Positions 15,757 to 24,508 of a DNA stretch of 64,000 bases are shown here, in pieces. The notes beneath the pieces are model-generated. The model was given only the letters and a program-made list of their open reading frames with translations, searched no databases and was not told the origin of the DNA. This DNA is from Sulfuritortus calidifontis. GTDB lineage: Bacteria > Pseudomonadota > Gammaproteobacteria > Burkholderiales > Thiobacillaceae. The stretch spans positions 1,612,001-1,676,000 of the forward strand of contig NZ_AP018721.1 in NCBI RefSeq assembly GCF_003967275.1, written 5' to 3'. The position numbers and the translations under genes are program-made. Position 1 is the first letter of the stretch. Every line of letters starts with the position of its first letter.

Positions 15757-16428
15757 ATGAAAGGACACATCACTTCATACGTCGAAGAAAAACAATATGG
15801 GTTTATCAAGGGTGAAAATGGAAAAGATTACTTCTTCCACAAACATGACGTCGTCGACCAAAATGAAATTTTGGATGGCCTCAACGTCATCTTTGATCCA
15901 ACCCCAACTCCCAAAGGATTAGCTGCTAAATCCGTTCAGTTGGGTTTGGCGAATATCCCCATCTACCTTGATCCAGATGGTTTTGTCTTCACCAGCAAAT
16001 CCAACATTAATGGGCATGAAATTCTTTTCATAACCACCTATTCAATCGAGGATAAGGACCCAAACATTGCCAAACTAGCACTCAGGGAGCGGGCACTTTT
16101 ATATGGCCTTAATGGCGTTGTTGGAGTCCATCTGGAAAAGAGAACCGCCATGTCAGGGAATTACCGCTACACGGTTCACAGGTTTACAGGAGGGCTTTGC
16201 CTAATCAAAAAAATCTCCTACACCATGGATCAGAATGAAGCTCGGCAAAACGCCCTGGAAGTACAAGATGAGTTGCAGAAGATTCGTCCACGGATTTTTG
16301 CCATACACGAACAAGAAAAATTTTTTCTCTTGAGATGGCTATCGGATTTTTGGACGTATCTGAAAATCACCATAAGCATGAAAATGACCGCCCTGGAAGC
16401 CGCTATCCGTTCATGGATAAATCGCTGA
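15757..16428 (+). CDS. Cold-shock-domain fusion protein, AT-rich
   Basis: The 223-residue product starts at an ATG behind AAGGAAG. Residues 1-65 form a cold-shock (OB-fold) domain: MKGHITSYVEEKQYGFIKGE, then DYFFHKHDV, with the aromatic RNA-binding positions kept. Residues about 75-180 form a second domain with NPNIAKLALRERALLYGLNGVVGVHLEK-like text. The GANAVVGV-type turn recalls YbjQ-family proteins, but that match is weak. The tail is amphipathic. Base composition is visibly more AT-rich than all neighbours, suggesting transfer. No transposase is next to it. The function is unknown; nucleic-acid binding is likely. Confidence 0.72.
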   Translation: MKGHITSYVEEKQYGFIKGENGKDYFFHKHDVVDQNEILDGLNVIFDPTPTPKGLAAKSVQLGLANIPIYLDPDGFVFTSKSNINGHEILFITTYSIEDKDPNIAKLALRERALLYGLNGVVGVHLEKRTAMSGNYRYTVHRFTGGLCLIKKISYTMDQNEARQNALEVQDELQKIRPRIFAIHEQEKFFLLRWLSDFWTYLKITISMKMTALEAAIRSWINR

Positions 16429-16435
16429 AGAACCC

Positions 16436-16519
16436 GTAGGGCGGCAATAAGCGCCAGCGCATTGCGCCGAATGTAGCTTCACCATCCGGCGCATTACGCC
16501 TGCAGCTAATGCGCCCTAC
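16436..16519. repeat. GTAGGGCG inverted-repeat element
   Basis: GTAGGGCG at 16436-16443 and CGCCCTAC at 16512-16519 bound an 84-bp element whose inner parts (CAGCGCATTGCGCC and CCGGCGCATTACGCC) repeat one another. Elements of this type are widespread intergenic repeats in proteobacteria. A separate 8-bp-stem hairpin, AATGGTGC/GCACCATT, follows at 16538-16560. Confidence 0.7.
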
Positions 16520-16602
16520 TTCCCTCATTCACAATACAATGGTGCGCTCCGTGCACCATTGAACGGTGCGTGGAACGTTTATCCTCGCGCAGCGGGGGCA
16601 CC

Positions 16603-17427
16603 CTACTCCCCACTCCCCGTCTTGCCCGCCTTCGCCGCCAGCGCATTCAGCACCTTGGCCGCGGCGAGCATGCCGAAGACCGAGGTCACGCAAGCCGAGG
16701 AGCCGAAGCCCGAGCAGTTGAGGCCGTGGACGTGGGCGTCCTCCGGTTTTTCGTAGCAGACGCCGCCCTCGGCGCTGGGGTAGATCAGGTTCTCGGTGGA
16801 ATAGACGCAATCGACGCCGAACTTTTTCTTCGGCTCGCGGGGAAAGCCGTGTTCCTTGCGCAGCTTGCTGCGCACCTTGGAGAGCAGCGGGTCCTGGCTG
16901 GTGCGCGAGAGGTCGTCGAGCCGGATGCGGGACGGGTCGACCTGGCCGCCGGCGCCGCCGACACAGACCAGCTTGATCTTGCGCCGCTTGCAGTGGACGA
17001 TGAGGGCGACCTTGGCCCGGGCGCTGTCGATGGCGTCGACCACGTAGTCATAGCGTTCGTGCAGCAGGGTTTCGAGGTTGCCCTCGGCCAGGAATTTCTC
17101 GACCAGATTCACTTTGCAGCGCGGGTTGATGGCGGCGATGCGCTCGCGCATGGCCTCAACCTTGGCCTTGCCTAGCTCCGGCGTCAAGGCATGGACCTGG
17201 CGGTTGATGTTGGATTCGGCGACGTGGTCGGGGTCGATCAGGGTCAGTTCGCCGATGGCCGTGCGGGCCAAGGCCTCGGCCACCCAGGAGCCGACGCCGC
17301 CGATGCCGATGACGCAGACGTGGGCCTGCTGGAAGCGTTCGAAGGCGGCCGGGCCGTAAAGCCTGCGGACGCCGCCGAAGCGGCGCTCGAAGTCGATGGC
17401 GTGTTCAGCCTCGAACAGGTTGCTCAC
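16603..17427 (-). CDS. tcdA: tRNA threonylcarbamoyladenosine dehydratase TcdA (CsdL)
   Basis: TcdA is an E1-like enzyme that cyclises t6A37 of tRNA to ct6A using ATP. The 274-residue protein uses a GTG start at 17427 inside a GTGA overlap with the upstream stop. Visible features are FERRFGGVRRLYG, the nucleotide-binding GIGGVGSWVAEALAR, LIDPDHVAESNINRQ, DYVVDAIDSARAKVAL and the late conserved block FGSSACVTSVFGM. The order and spacing match E. coli TcdA (268 residues). It is coupled to a small upstream gene. Its stop codon abuts a repeat-rich stretch that shares a 22-bp string with the hypF insertion. Confidence 0.92.
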   Translation of the reverse strand: MSNLFEAEHAIDFERRFGGVRRLYGPAAFERFQQAHVCVIGIGGVGSWVAEALARTAIGELTLIDPDHVAESNINRQVHALTPELGKAKVEAMRERIAAINPRCKVNLVEKFLAEGNLETLLHERYDYVVDAIDSARAKVALIVHCKRRKIKLVCVGGAGGQVDPSRIRLDDLSRTSQDPLLSKVRSKLRKEHGFPREPKKKFGVDCVYSTENLIYPSAEGGVCYEKPEDAHVHGLNCSGFGSSACVTSVFGMLAAAKVLNALAAKAGKTGSGE

Positions 17428-17711
17428 TGGCCGACGTCTTCCTTGGCCTGGGCCTCGTGGTCGAACTCGGCCTTCACCGCGTTGAGGGCGTCGAGCAGGG
17501 TCTCTTCGGTGAGATTGTTGAGGTTCTCCGCCAGCACCTCGGCGGCGTCGATGGTGTCCTGATCGTCGGGCAGGCTCTCGCTGTCGAGATTGGCCACCAG
17601 CACGGCGGCGGCGCCCACCACTTGCAGCAGCCGCTGGCGCTCGGCCATGAGCAGCTCGATCTCCTTCCTGAATAAGGTGACTTCGTCGTTGTTCATGGCG
17701 TGGGTGGTCAT
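17424..17711 (-). CDS. Hypothetical acidic helical protein upstream of tcdA
   Basis: From the ATG at 17711, preceded by GAAGGA, the gene gives 95 residues; a Met five codons later is also possible. The product is acidic and apparently all helical (LFRKEIELLMAERQRLLQVV, then AAEVLAENLNNLTEETLLDALNAVKAEF), with no signal peptide. It has no recognisable family. It overlaps the tcdA start (GTGA), so the two are co-translated, which may hint at a role linked to tRNA modification. That is inference only. Confidence 0.62.
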   Translation of the reverse strand: MTTHAMNNDEVTLFRKEIELLMAERQRLLQVVGAAAVLVANLDSESLPDDQDTIDAAEVLAENLNNLTEETLLDALNAVKAEFDHEAQAKEDVGQ

Positions 17712-17783
17712 AAAGCGGTCCTTCGGAACATGGCAGGTGAGCGTGGGATAATAGGCGCACTGCCACAAGCCCGCAAACCCGCC

Positions 17784-18611
17784 ATGGCCCTTTCACCCCA
17801 CGTCTTCGACGCCAGCCGCGCCAATTTCGACGAGCTGGTGCTGGGCAACTCGCACCGCGGCTTGGTGCTGGTGCACTTCTGGACGCCCAAGGCCGGCCCC
17901 TGCCTGATGCTGATGCCGCGCCTGGTGCAGCTGGCCGCCGACTACGGCGGCCGCTTTCTGCTGGTGATGGCCAACACCGACGAGATCGGCGGCATCGCCC
18001 GCGCGCACGGCGTGACCAGCGTGCCGACGGTGAAGTTCTTCCTCAATGGCGAGGTGGTGCACACCATCCACGGCGCCGAGCCCGACAGCACCTTCCGCGC
18101 CGTGCTCGGCCGCTTCGTCGCCCTCGACAGCAACCCGGCGCGGCAGCAGGCGCTCAAGGCCCACCAGGAAGGCCGCACCGAAGAGGCCATCGCCCTGCTC
18201 GCCCGCGCCGCGGTGGAGCAGCCGGACGACCTGTCGATCAGCGCCGACCTGGCGAAATTGTTGCTGCTGGCCGGCCAGCCGGCCCAGGCCCTGAACCTGC
18301 TCACTGCCCTGCCGCGCGAGGCCCGGCACGATGGCCGCATCGCCCCCCTGCTGGTTCACCTGGAGCTGATCGCCGCCGCCGACGCGGCGCCGGATGCGGC
18401 CGCGCCCGACGAGGCCCGCTTTGGCCAGGCCGCCCGCGCCCTGATCGAAGACCGCATGGAGGCCGCGCTCGACGGCCTGCTCGAACTGGCGCAAAGCGCG
18501 CCCGAATTCCGTGACGACATCGGCCGCCGCGCCCTGATCACCCTGTTCGACCTGCTCGGGCCGGAGCATGAGCTGACCCGGCGCTATCGGGCCAAACTCG
18601 CCGGCCGTTGA
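17784..18611 (+). CDS. Thioredoxin-TPR protein (CnoX/YbbN-like)
   Basis: The 275-residue protein has an N-terminal thioredoxin fold (about 1-110; FDELVLGNSHRGLVLVHFWTP, MPRLVQLAADYGGRFLLVMANTDE, SVPTVKFFLNGEVV) and a C-terminal helical TPR region (about 118-275). This is the architecture of CnoX/YbbN co-chaperones that hand oxidatively damaged proteins to GroEL. The redox motif is KAGPC instead of CGPC, so only one Cys remains and classical dithiol chemistry is impossible. A mixed disulfide or chaperone role fits better. The start ATG at 17784 opens the conserved fold. It is divergent from the tcdA pair. Confidence 0.85.
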   Translation: MALSPHVFDASRANFDELVLGNSHRGLVLVHFWTPKAGPCLMLMPRLVQLAADYGGRFLLVMANTDEIGGIARAHGVTSVPTVKFFLNGEVVHTIHGAEPDSTFRAVLGRFVALDSNPARQQALKAHQEGRTEEAIALLARAAVEQPDDLSISADLAKLLLLAGQPAQALNLLTALPREARHDGRIAPLLVHLELIAAADAAPDAAAPDEARFGQAARALIEDRMEAALDGLLELAQSAPEFRDDIGRRALITLFDLLGPEHELTRRYRAKLAGR

Positions 18612-19405
18612 ACGCCCCCGCCTGGACCCCCGCCTTCGACACCCTGCCCCTATGCGGCAGCGTGGCCCATTGGGCCGGGCGGTTCCGCAGCGAGCGCGAC
18701 TGGCCGAGCGCCGCCCGGCTCAACGCGCTGGCCGAGGTGCAGGACCTGCGCAACGCCGCCGGCCGCACCGTGCGCTTTGCCGAGCAGACCGCCGCCTGCG
18801 GCCAGATCGATTACGAACAGCAGATCCTCGACAGCGGCCAGGTGCCCACGCGCATCGCCAACGCCCACGACTTCTTCAACGCCCTGATCTGGCTGACCTT
18901 CCCCCAGGCCAAGGCGGCGCTCAACGCCGTGCAATGCCGCGAGCTGGCCAGCGCGCCCAAGGGCCAGCGCAGCCCGGCCTCGAACGCCGCCACCCTGTTC
19001 GACGAAAGCGGCCTGGTGCTGGTGGCGCGCGATGCCGGACTGGCCGAGCTGTTGCGGGCCAAGCAGTGGAAGGCGGCCTTCTGGCAGCAACGGGAGCGAT
19101 GGAATGAGGCGCGGTTTTATGTGATCGGCCACGCCGTATTAGAGAAAGCCCTGGCACCCTACCCCGGCATGACCGGCAAGTGCCTGTTCCTGCAAATGGC
19201 TGAACTGCCCGAGGCCGGCCCGCCGCCGGCCTGGCTGGATGCCGCCATCGCCCGGGCCTGGCTGGACGGCGCGGTGCAGAAGCCGGCCGACCTCTTCGTC
19301 ATGCCGGTGCTGGGCGTGCCGGGCTTCGATGCGGCGAACCACGCGGCCGGCTATTACGACAACACCGAGGTGTTCCGGCCGCCGCGAACGAGCGGAAGAC
19401 GATAA
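18608..19405 (+). CDS. DUF3025 family protein
   Basis: This 265-residue cytoplasmic protein resembles DUF3025. Recognisable text includes IDYEQQILDSGQVPTR, NAHDFFNALIWLTFPQAKAALN and, near the C-terminus, LFVMPVLGVPGFDAANHAAGYYD. The function of the family is not known. The frame begins at a TTG (18608) that overlaps the stop of the thioredoxin-TPR gene. No nearby ATG keeps the conserved N-terminus, so the TTG start with translational coupling is plausible but unproven. The NAHDF...WLTFPQ motif is the best evidence for the family. Confidence 0.75.
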   Translation: MNAPAWTPAFDTLPLCGSVAHWAGRFRSERDWPSAARLNALAEVQDLRNAAGRTVRFAEQTAACGQIDYEQQILDSGQVPTRIANAHDFFNALIWLTFPQAKAALNAVQCRELASAPKGQRSPASNAATLFDESGLVLVARDAGLAELLRAKQWKAAFWQQRERWNEARFYVIGHAVLEKALAPYPGMTGKCLFLQMAELPEAGPPPAWLDAAIARAWLDGAVQKPADLFVMPVLGVPGFDAANHAAGYYDNTEVFRPPRTSGRR

Positions 19406-19451
19406 ATAGACCACCCGGATTCCGGCGCCCAGACCGGAATGACGCAGCCCG

Positions 19452-20309
19452 TCAACGGCCGCGCATCGCCGCCTTCTTCTGCACCAGTCGCCCATCACGA
19501 TAGTCCTGCATGGCCTGTTCGATCTCCTCGCGCGTGTTCAACACGAAGGGGCCGTATTGCACGATGGGCTCCTTGAGCGGCTGGCCGGCGACCAGGATGA
19601 AACGGGCACCGGCGCCGCCTGCGGCCAGTTCGACGCCATCCCCCGGGCCGAGCACGGCCAGACGGTGCGGCGGCAGGACGTTGCCGTCGAGCATGGCGCT
19701 GCCTTCGAAGACAAAGACGAAGGCGGTGGCGGCCGGGTCGAGTGGCTGGACGAAACGGTGGCCGGCATCGAGGCCGACGTCGAGGTACAGCACCCGGGTG
19801 TGCGGGTCGTCGATCGGGCCGCGCCGGCCGCCGTATTCGCCGGCCAGCACGTGCACCCGCACGCCCTCGCCGCTCAGCTCGGGGATGGCCTCGGGCGAGA
19901 ACTCCTGATAGGCGGGGTCGCTCATCTTTTCGCTGGCGGGCAGGTTCACCCACAGCTGGAAGCCGCGCATCAGGCCGTTGCTCTGCTGCGGCATTTCGGA
20001 ATGAATGACGCCGCTGGCCGCCTTCATCCATTGCGCCCCGCCGGCACGCAGATCGCCGCGGTTGCCCATGCTGTCCTGGTGCAGCAGATGGCCGTCGAGC
20101 ATGTAGGTCAGGGTGACGAAGCCGCGGTGCGGATGAGCGGGGAAGCCGGCGCTGTAGTCGTCGGGGTCGTCGCTGGAGAAGTGGTCCAGCATCAGGAAAG
20201 GGTCGAGGTGGCGCCGCGCCGGGGTGCCGATGGTGCGGTGCACGGTGACGCCCGCCCCCTCTGACACCGCCTGGGCCTGGACGAACTGGGCGACCCTGCG
20301 CGGCGTCAT
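19452..20309 (-). CDS. Pirin family protein
   Basis: The 285-residue protein is a bicupin pirin. The N-terminal cupin carries the metal site PAHPHRGFVTLTYMLDGHLLHQDSMGN with its His residues and later GVIHSEMP, then LWVNLPASEKMSDPAYQEF. The C-terminal cupin lacks a clear metal site. Bacterial pirins act as quercetinases or regulatory proteins, so the role cannot be assigned. The start ATG at 20309 is where homology begins; longer frames upstream overlap the neighbouring gene. It ends the rmuC/EamA/SpoIIAA-like/pirin gene run. Confidence 0.9.
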   Translation of the reverse strand: MTPRRVAQFVQAQAVSEGAGVTVHRTIGTPARRHLDPFLMLDHFSSDDPDDYSAGFPAHPHRGFVTLTYMLDGHLLHQDSMGNRGDLRAGGAQWMKAASGVIHSEMPQQSNGLMRGFQLWVNLPASEKMSDPAYQEFSPEAIPELSGEGVRVHVLAGEYGGRRGPIDDPHTRVLYLDVGLDAGHRFVQPLDPAATAFVFVFEGSAMLDGNVLPPHRLAVLGPGDGVELAAGGAGARFILVAGQPLKEPIVQYGPFVLNTREEIEQAMQDYRDGRLVQKKAAMRGR

Positions 20310-20317
20310 CGCCAACC

Positions 20318-20671
20318 TCAAGGCGCCCGGCCTTCCAGCCAGTCGAGGGCGATGCCCGGCTCGTCGAACACTCGGATGTCGGCGTCGGTGAACAGGCTGT
20401 TGAGCCAGGCGATCCAGACCATCCATTCGTCACCGGTGACCACGGCGATCTTGCGGAAATCATAGCGGTGCTTGAGCGAGAAGCGGATCTCCTCCCAGGC
20501 CACATCGAGGGTGTAGCTCACCATGTCGCGCAGGTCGAGCAGCAGATAGACGCCGCCCTGAAACTCGATGTTGTGCAGCACCTGCTGCTCGAAGTCCTGG
20601 TAGTCGGCCAGGGTGAATTCACCCATGACCGAGACGCTGACCAGGTTGTTCTTGGTATTGATGGCGATCAT
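20318..20671 (-). CDS. SpoIIAA-like (STAS/SEC14-type) protein
   Basis: The 117-residue protein fits the SpoIIAA-like family (PF11964). It has a beta strand start (MIAINTKNNLVSVSVMGEFT), YQDFEQQVLHNI, the strand LLLDLRDMVSYTLDVAWEEIRF, KIAVVTGDEWMVWIAWL and a closing VFDEPGIALDWL. Members are small soluble proteins thought to bind lipid or act as anti-anti-sigma-like adaptors, but few have been tested. The start ATG overlaps the EamA stop by four bases. Pirin follows eight bases after the stop codon, so the three are probably cotranscribed. Confidence 0.85.
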   Translation of the reverse strand: MIAINTKNNLVSVSVMGEFTLADYQDFEQQVLHNIEFQGGVYLLLDLRDMVSYTLDVAWEEIRFSLKHRYDFRKIAVVTGDEWMVWIAWLNSLFTDADIRVFDEPGIALDWLEGRAP

Positions 20672-21531
20672 GTCGTTTTCCTTTTTTCATTCAGCCACAC
20701 CGCCCACAGCCCCGCGCCCACGGTGAGCGCAATGCCGGACCAGGCCACGGGCGGCAGCCTGTCATTCCATATTAATACATCGAGCAGGGCGCCGAAGACC
20801 ACGGTGCTGAAGGCGAAGCTCGCCACCACCGTGGTCTGGCCCCGCTTGTAGGCGCGGGTCATGCTGAACTGGCCCAAGGTGGCGAAGAAGCCGACGGCCA
20901 GGAGCAGGGGCAGCGTCTGCGGCCCGACCGGGCTCCAGCGTTCATGGCCCACGAACAGGGCGGCGCCCAGGCTGCACACCACGGTGAACCAAAACACGGT
21001 GCGCCATTCCGGCTCACGCAGTTTGCCCAGCTGGCGGACATGGACATAGGCCCAGGCCGCGAACAGGCCCGAGGCCAGCCCGGCCAGGCCGGCGACGACA
21101 TCGCCACCCGGCTGCCACGGCCGCAGCAGCAGCACGACGCCGACGAAGCCGAGCAGCACGCTGAGATATTGCAGCAGGCTCGGCCGCTCCTTGAGCCAGA
21201 CCGGCATGGCCAGGGCCAGGAACAGCGGCGAGGTGTAGTTGAGCGTGATCGCCGCGGCCAGCGGCAAGCGGGTGAGGCTGTAGAAGAACAGCATCAGGGC
21301 GATGAAGCCGACCAGGCCCCGGCTCAGGTGCTTGAGGAAATGCGCACCGAACAGGTGTTCCCGCGCCTCGCGGCCGTGCCACCAGAGCACGGCGACGGAG
21401 ATGACCACAAGGCCGAAGACGGACCGGTAGAACACCAGCTCCTCGCTGCTGAACCATTGCGCGCCCAGTTTCACGAACACGCCCATGGCGGCGAAGCTGG
21501 CGCCGGCGACCAGCATCCAGGCGGATTTCAT
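20668..21531 (-). CDS. EamA/DMT-family permease
   Basis: The 287-residue integral membrane protein has about ten hydrophobic helices in two EamA halves, with conserved ITLNYTSPLFLALAMPVWLKERP and a second-half TRAYKRGQTTVVASFAF...VFGALLDVLIWNDRLP. Drug/metabolite transporters of this group export amino acids or related metabolites; the substrate is unknown. The ATG at 21531 is chosen because the in-frame extension upstream is encoded by a GC-rich palindromic repeat. The gene overlaps the following SpoIIAA-like gene (ATGA). Confidence 0.87.
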   Translation of the reverse strand: MKSAWMLVAGASFAAMGVFVKLGAQWFSSEELVFYRSVFGLVVISVAVLWWHGREAREHLFGAHFLKHLSRGLVGFIALMLFFYSLTRLPLAAAITLNYTSPLFLALAMPVWLKERPSLLQYLSVLLGFVGVVLLLRPWQPGGDVVAGLAGLASGLFAAWAYVHVRQLGKLREPEWRTVFWFTVVCSLGAALFVGHERWSPVGPQTLPLLLAVGFFATLGQFSMTRAYKRGQTTVVASFAFSTVVFGALLDVLIWNDRLPPVAWSGIALTVGAGLWAVWLNEKRKTT

Positions 21532-21540
21532 ATCGCTTTC

Positions 21541-21665
21541 CCCTCTCCCTGCGGGAGAGGGGTAGGGGTGAGGGAAAAGCAATTGCAAACCGAAATAGCG
21601 ATGAGATCAACGCGCTACGCGCGCCCTCACCCGGCTACGCCACCCTCTCCCGGTGGGAGAGGGTC
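21541..21665. repeat. Paired GAGAGGG palindromes between rmuC and the EamA gene
   Basis: Two GC-rich inverted repeats occur here: CCTCTCCCtgcGGGAGAGG followed by GGTAGGGGTGAGGG (about 21542-21574), and CCCTCACCC...CCCTCTCCCggtGGGAGAGGG (about 21623-21665). The second overlaps the rmuC coding end. They are the same family as the hypF insert at 12850. Confidence 0.8.
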
Positions 21666-23033
21666 ATTCACCAGTTCCGGCGCCTGCAACTCGCGGGGCA
21701 CCGACTCGACCAGCACGGGGGTGACGATCTCCTTGGCCTCGGTGACCGCTTGCAATTCCTGGAAGCGGCGCGCGCTCACCAGCACCCGGGTCTCGAGCGA
21801 GCCGGTGGCCTTGTTGTAGGCCTCGGTCGCCTGCATCAGGTTCTTGCCGACGCTGGACCAGTGACCGGCCATGACCCCAAGCCGCTCGTACAGTTCCTTG
21901 CCCAGCTCGCTGATCCTGCGCGCGTTCTCGGCCAGGTTCTCCTGGCGCCAGCCGAAGTAAACCGCCTTCAGCAGCGCGAGCAGGGTGGTCGGCGTGGCGA
22001 GGATCACCTTGTGCTCGTTGGCATATTCGATCAGCTGGGGATCTTCCTGCAGCGCGGCGCTGAAGAAGGCCTCGCCCGGCAGGAACAGCACCACGAACTC
22101 GGGCGAGGGCTGGAACTGATCCCAGTAGGCCTTGGCCCCCAGGGCCTGCACGTGCTCCTTCACGTGGCGGGCGAACTGCCTGAGATGACGCTGCCGCGCC
22201 TCGTCGGACTCGCTCTCGGCCGCTTCCAGGAAGGCGGCGATCGGCGCCTTGGAGTCGAGCACCACGCTCTTGCCGCCGGGCAGCTTCACCAGCATGTCCG
22301 GCCGCTGGCGCCGGCCGTCGGCCTCGGCCGATTCCTGCTCGAAGAAATCGCAATGGGCCTGCATGCCGGCCATCTCGACCACGCGCCTGAGCTGCACCTC
22401 GCCCCAGCGCCCGCGCACCTCGGGCCGGTGCAGGGCGCGCACCAGGCGGCCGGTCTCCTGCTTGAGTCCTTCCTGCGCCTGCATCAGGCTCCGCACCTGC
22501 TCGGTCAGGCTGGCGTAGGCACCGGTGCGCTGGCGCTCGATCTCCTGGGTCTGCAGGCCCAGCTTCTCCAGCGCCTCGTGGATGGGTCTGACCAGGGTGT
22601 CGACCGCCTGGCGGCGCGCTTCGAGATCGCCCTTGGCCGTCTCCTGGAAGGTGGCGAGGTTCTGCTTGGCCAGTTCCAGAAAGGCCTGGTTGTTGCTCTT
22701 GAGCGCCTCGGCCGACAGGGCCTGGAAGGCGTCGGCCAGCTTCTGTTCGGCGCCGGCCAGGAGCGCGATCTTCTCGGCGGCGGCGGCCTGCTCGCCCTCC
22801 AGTTGCGCGGCCAGTCGGGCGGCCTGCGCCTTCAACTCGGCCGCTTCGGTTTGCAGCTTGTCGAGCAGCGCCTCGCGCTCGGCCTGGCTGCGGCGCGCCT
22901 CGTCAAGATAGCGCTCGGCCTGCTCGGCCCGCGCGGCCAGCGCCGCCTGCTCCGCCATGCCGCGGCCGCGCAGCCAGAGCAGGCCGGCCAGGCCGATCAA
23001 GAAGCCGATGACGAAAGCAATGGCGAGTTCCAT
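21627..23033 (-). CDS. rmuC: DNA recombination protein RmuC
   Basis: The 468-residue protein has one N-terminal transmembrane helix (about 4-22). A long coiled coil rich in Glu, Ala and Gln follows (about 25-210). The RmuC nuclease-like domain runs from about 215 to 420 and includes RGRWGEVQLRRVVEMAGM, RPDMLVKLPGGKSVVLDSKAP and LVILATPTTLLALLKAV-like text. RmuC limits inversions at short repeats and is related to restriction-endonuclease folds. The last dozen residues (NDPLPPGEGGVAG) and the TGA stop are encoded by a GC-rich palindromic repeat. The original C-terminus has therefore been replaced or extended. Confidence 0.93.
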   Translation of the reverse strand: MELAIAFVIGFLIGLAGLLWLRGRGMAEQAALAARAEQAERYLDEARRSQAEREALLDKLQTEAAELKAQAARLAAQLEGEQAAAAEKIALLAGAEQKLADAFQALSAEALKSNNQAFLELAKQNLATFQETAKGDLEARRQAVDTLVRPIHEALEKLGLQTQEIERQRTGAYASLTEQVRSLMQAQEGLKQETGRLVRALHRPEVRGRWGEVQLRRVVEMAGMQAHCDFFEQESAEADGRRQRPDMLVKLPGGKSVVLDSKAPIAAFLEAAESESDEARQRHLRQFARHVKEHVQALGAKAYWDQFQPSPEFVVLFLPGEAFFSAALQEDPQLIEYANEHKVILATPTTLLALLKAVYFGWRQENLAENARRISELGKELYERLGVMAGHWSSVGKNLMQATEAYNKATGSLETRVLVSARRFQELQAVTEAKEIVTPVLVESVPRELQAPELVNDPLPPGEGGVAG

Positions 23034-23129
23034 CCGTGTGCTTTTCCTTGATTAGATGGGCCGATGATACCGGGGGGCTGGGGTTAGAGGAATGATTCTG
23101 GTTGGAGCCGCTACGAGGATATCCAGCGC

Positions 23130-23229
23130 CGATTTCCCTCACCCCTGCCCCTCTCCCGGAGGGAGAGGGGTTCTTGATCGCCTCTCCCTCTGGGAGAGGC
23201 CGACGCGAAGCGGCGGGTGAGGGAAATCG
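23130..23229. repeat. 100-bp composite palindromic element
   Basis: A perfect 15-bp inverted repeat (CGATTTCCCTCACCC at 23130-23144 and GGGTGAGGGAAATCG at 23215-23229) encloses two hairpins, CCCCTCTCCC/GGGAGAGGGG and CCTCTCCC/GGGAGAGG. It lies between rmuC (5' side) and the MacB-type permease (3' side). Confidence 0.85.
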
Positions 23230-23273
23230 GGGCTACCAATAAATCACGCACGTCCTTCACAACCCCAGCCGAC

Positions 23274-24508
23274 TCACTCGTAGCGCAGCGCCTCGACCGG
23301 CGACAGGCCGGCGCCGCGCCGGGCCGGATAGAAACCGAAGAAGATGCCGATACCGGCGGCGAAGGCGAAGGCGAGCAGGATCGAGCCCAGGGTCACCACC
23401 ACGGTCATGCCGGCCGTGGCGCTCATGAGCCAGGCGCCACCGACGCCGAGCAGCACGCCGATCAGACCGCCGGCGACGCAGATGATCACCGCCTCAAGCA
23501 GAAACTGGACCAGGATGTCGCGCCGGCGCGCGCCGACCGCCATACGGATGCCGATCTCGCGCGTGCGCTCGGTGACCGAGACCAGCATGATGTTCATGAT
23601 GCCGATGCCACCGACCAGAAGCGAGATCGAGGCGATGGCACCGAGCATGAAGGACATGGCCTTGGCCGAAGCGGCTTCGGCCTCGGCCGAGGCGGTGAGG
23701 TTGCGGATGGTGAAGTCGTTCTCGGCCCGCTCGCCCAGACGGTGGCGCTGACGCAAGAGCTGGGTCATCTCGCGTTCGGCCTCCTCCATCATCTGGGACG
23801 AGACCGCCTGCACCGAGATGAAACGCACCGTGCCCGGGAAGGGGTTGCCGAACAGCTTGCGCTGGGCCGTGGTCACCGGAACCATGGCGGTGTCGTCCTG
23901 GTCGCGCCCGTCCAGACTTTGCCCCTTGGCCTCCAACAGGCCGACCACCCGGTAAGGGCTGTTCCGGATGCGCACCATCTTGCCGACCGGGTCTTCGTCG
24001 CCGAACAGGTTTTGCGCCACGGTCTTGCCCAGTACCACCACCCGGGTCGCGCCGCGCACGTCGCTGTGGTCGAAGCCGTGGCCGGCCGCGAAGCTCCAGC
24101 CGCGCACCTCGAAGAAGGCCGGGGTGGAGCCATAGACCACGGTGCTCCAGTTGTTGGCGCCGTAGACCATCTGGGCGCTACCCTGAAACACCGGCGCCGC
24201 TGCCTTGACCGACGGCAGTTGGGCAATGGCCTCGGCATCGTTCAGGGTGAGGGTGGGGATGGTGCCGGCGCCGGTGCGCAGGCCGCCCGAGGTGCTGGCG
24301 CCGGAGAGCACGATGAACAGGTTGCTGCCCATGGAGGCGATGGACTGCTCCACCGCCAGTTGCGCGCCGCGCCCGACCGCCAGCATCAGCACCACGGCGG
24401 CCACGCCGATCACCATGCCGAGCATGGCCAGCGCCGTGCGCAGGCGGTTCATGGCCATGGCCCGCAACGACTCGGCCAGCAGGGCGCCAAGATTCAGCCG
24501 GCGCAGGC

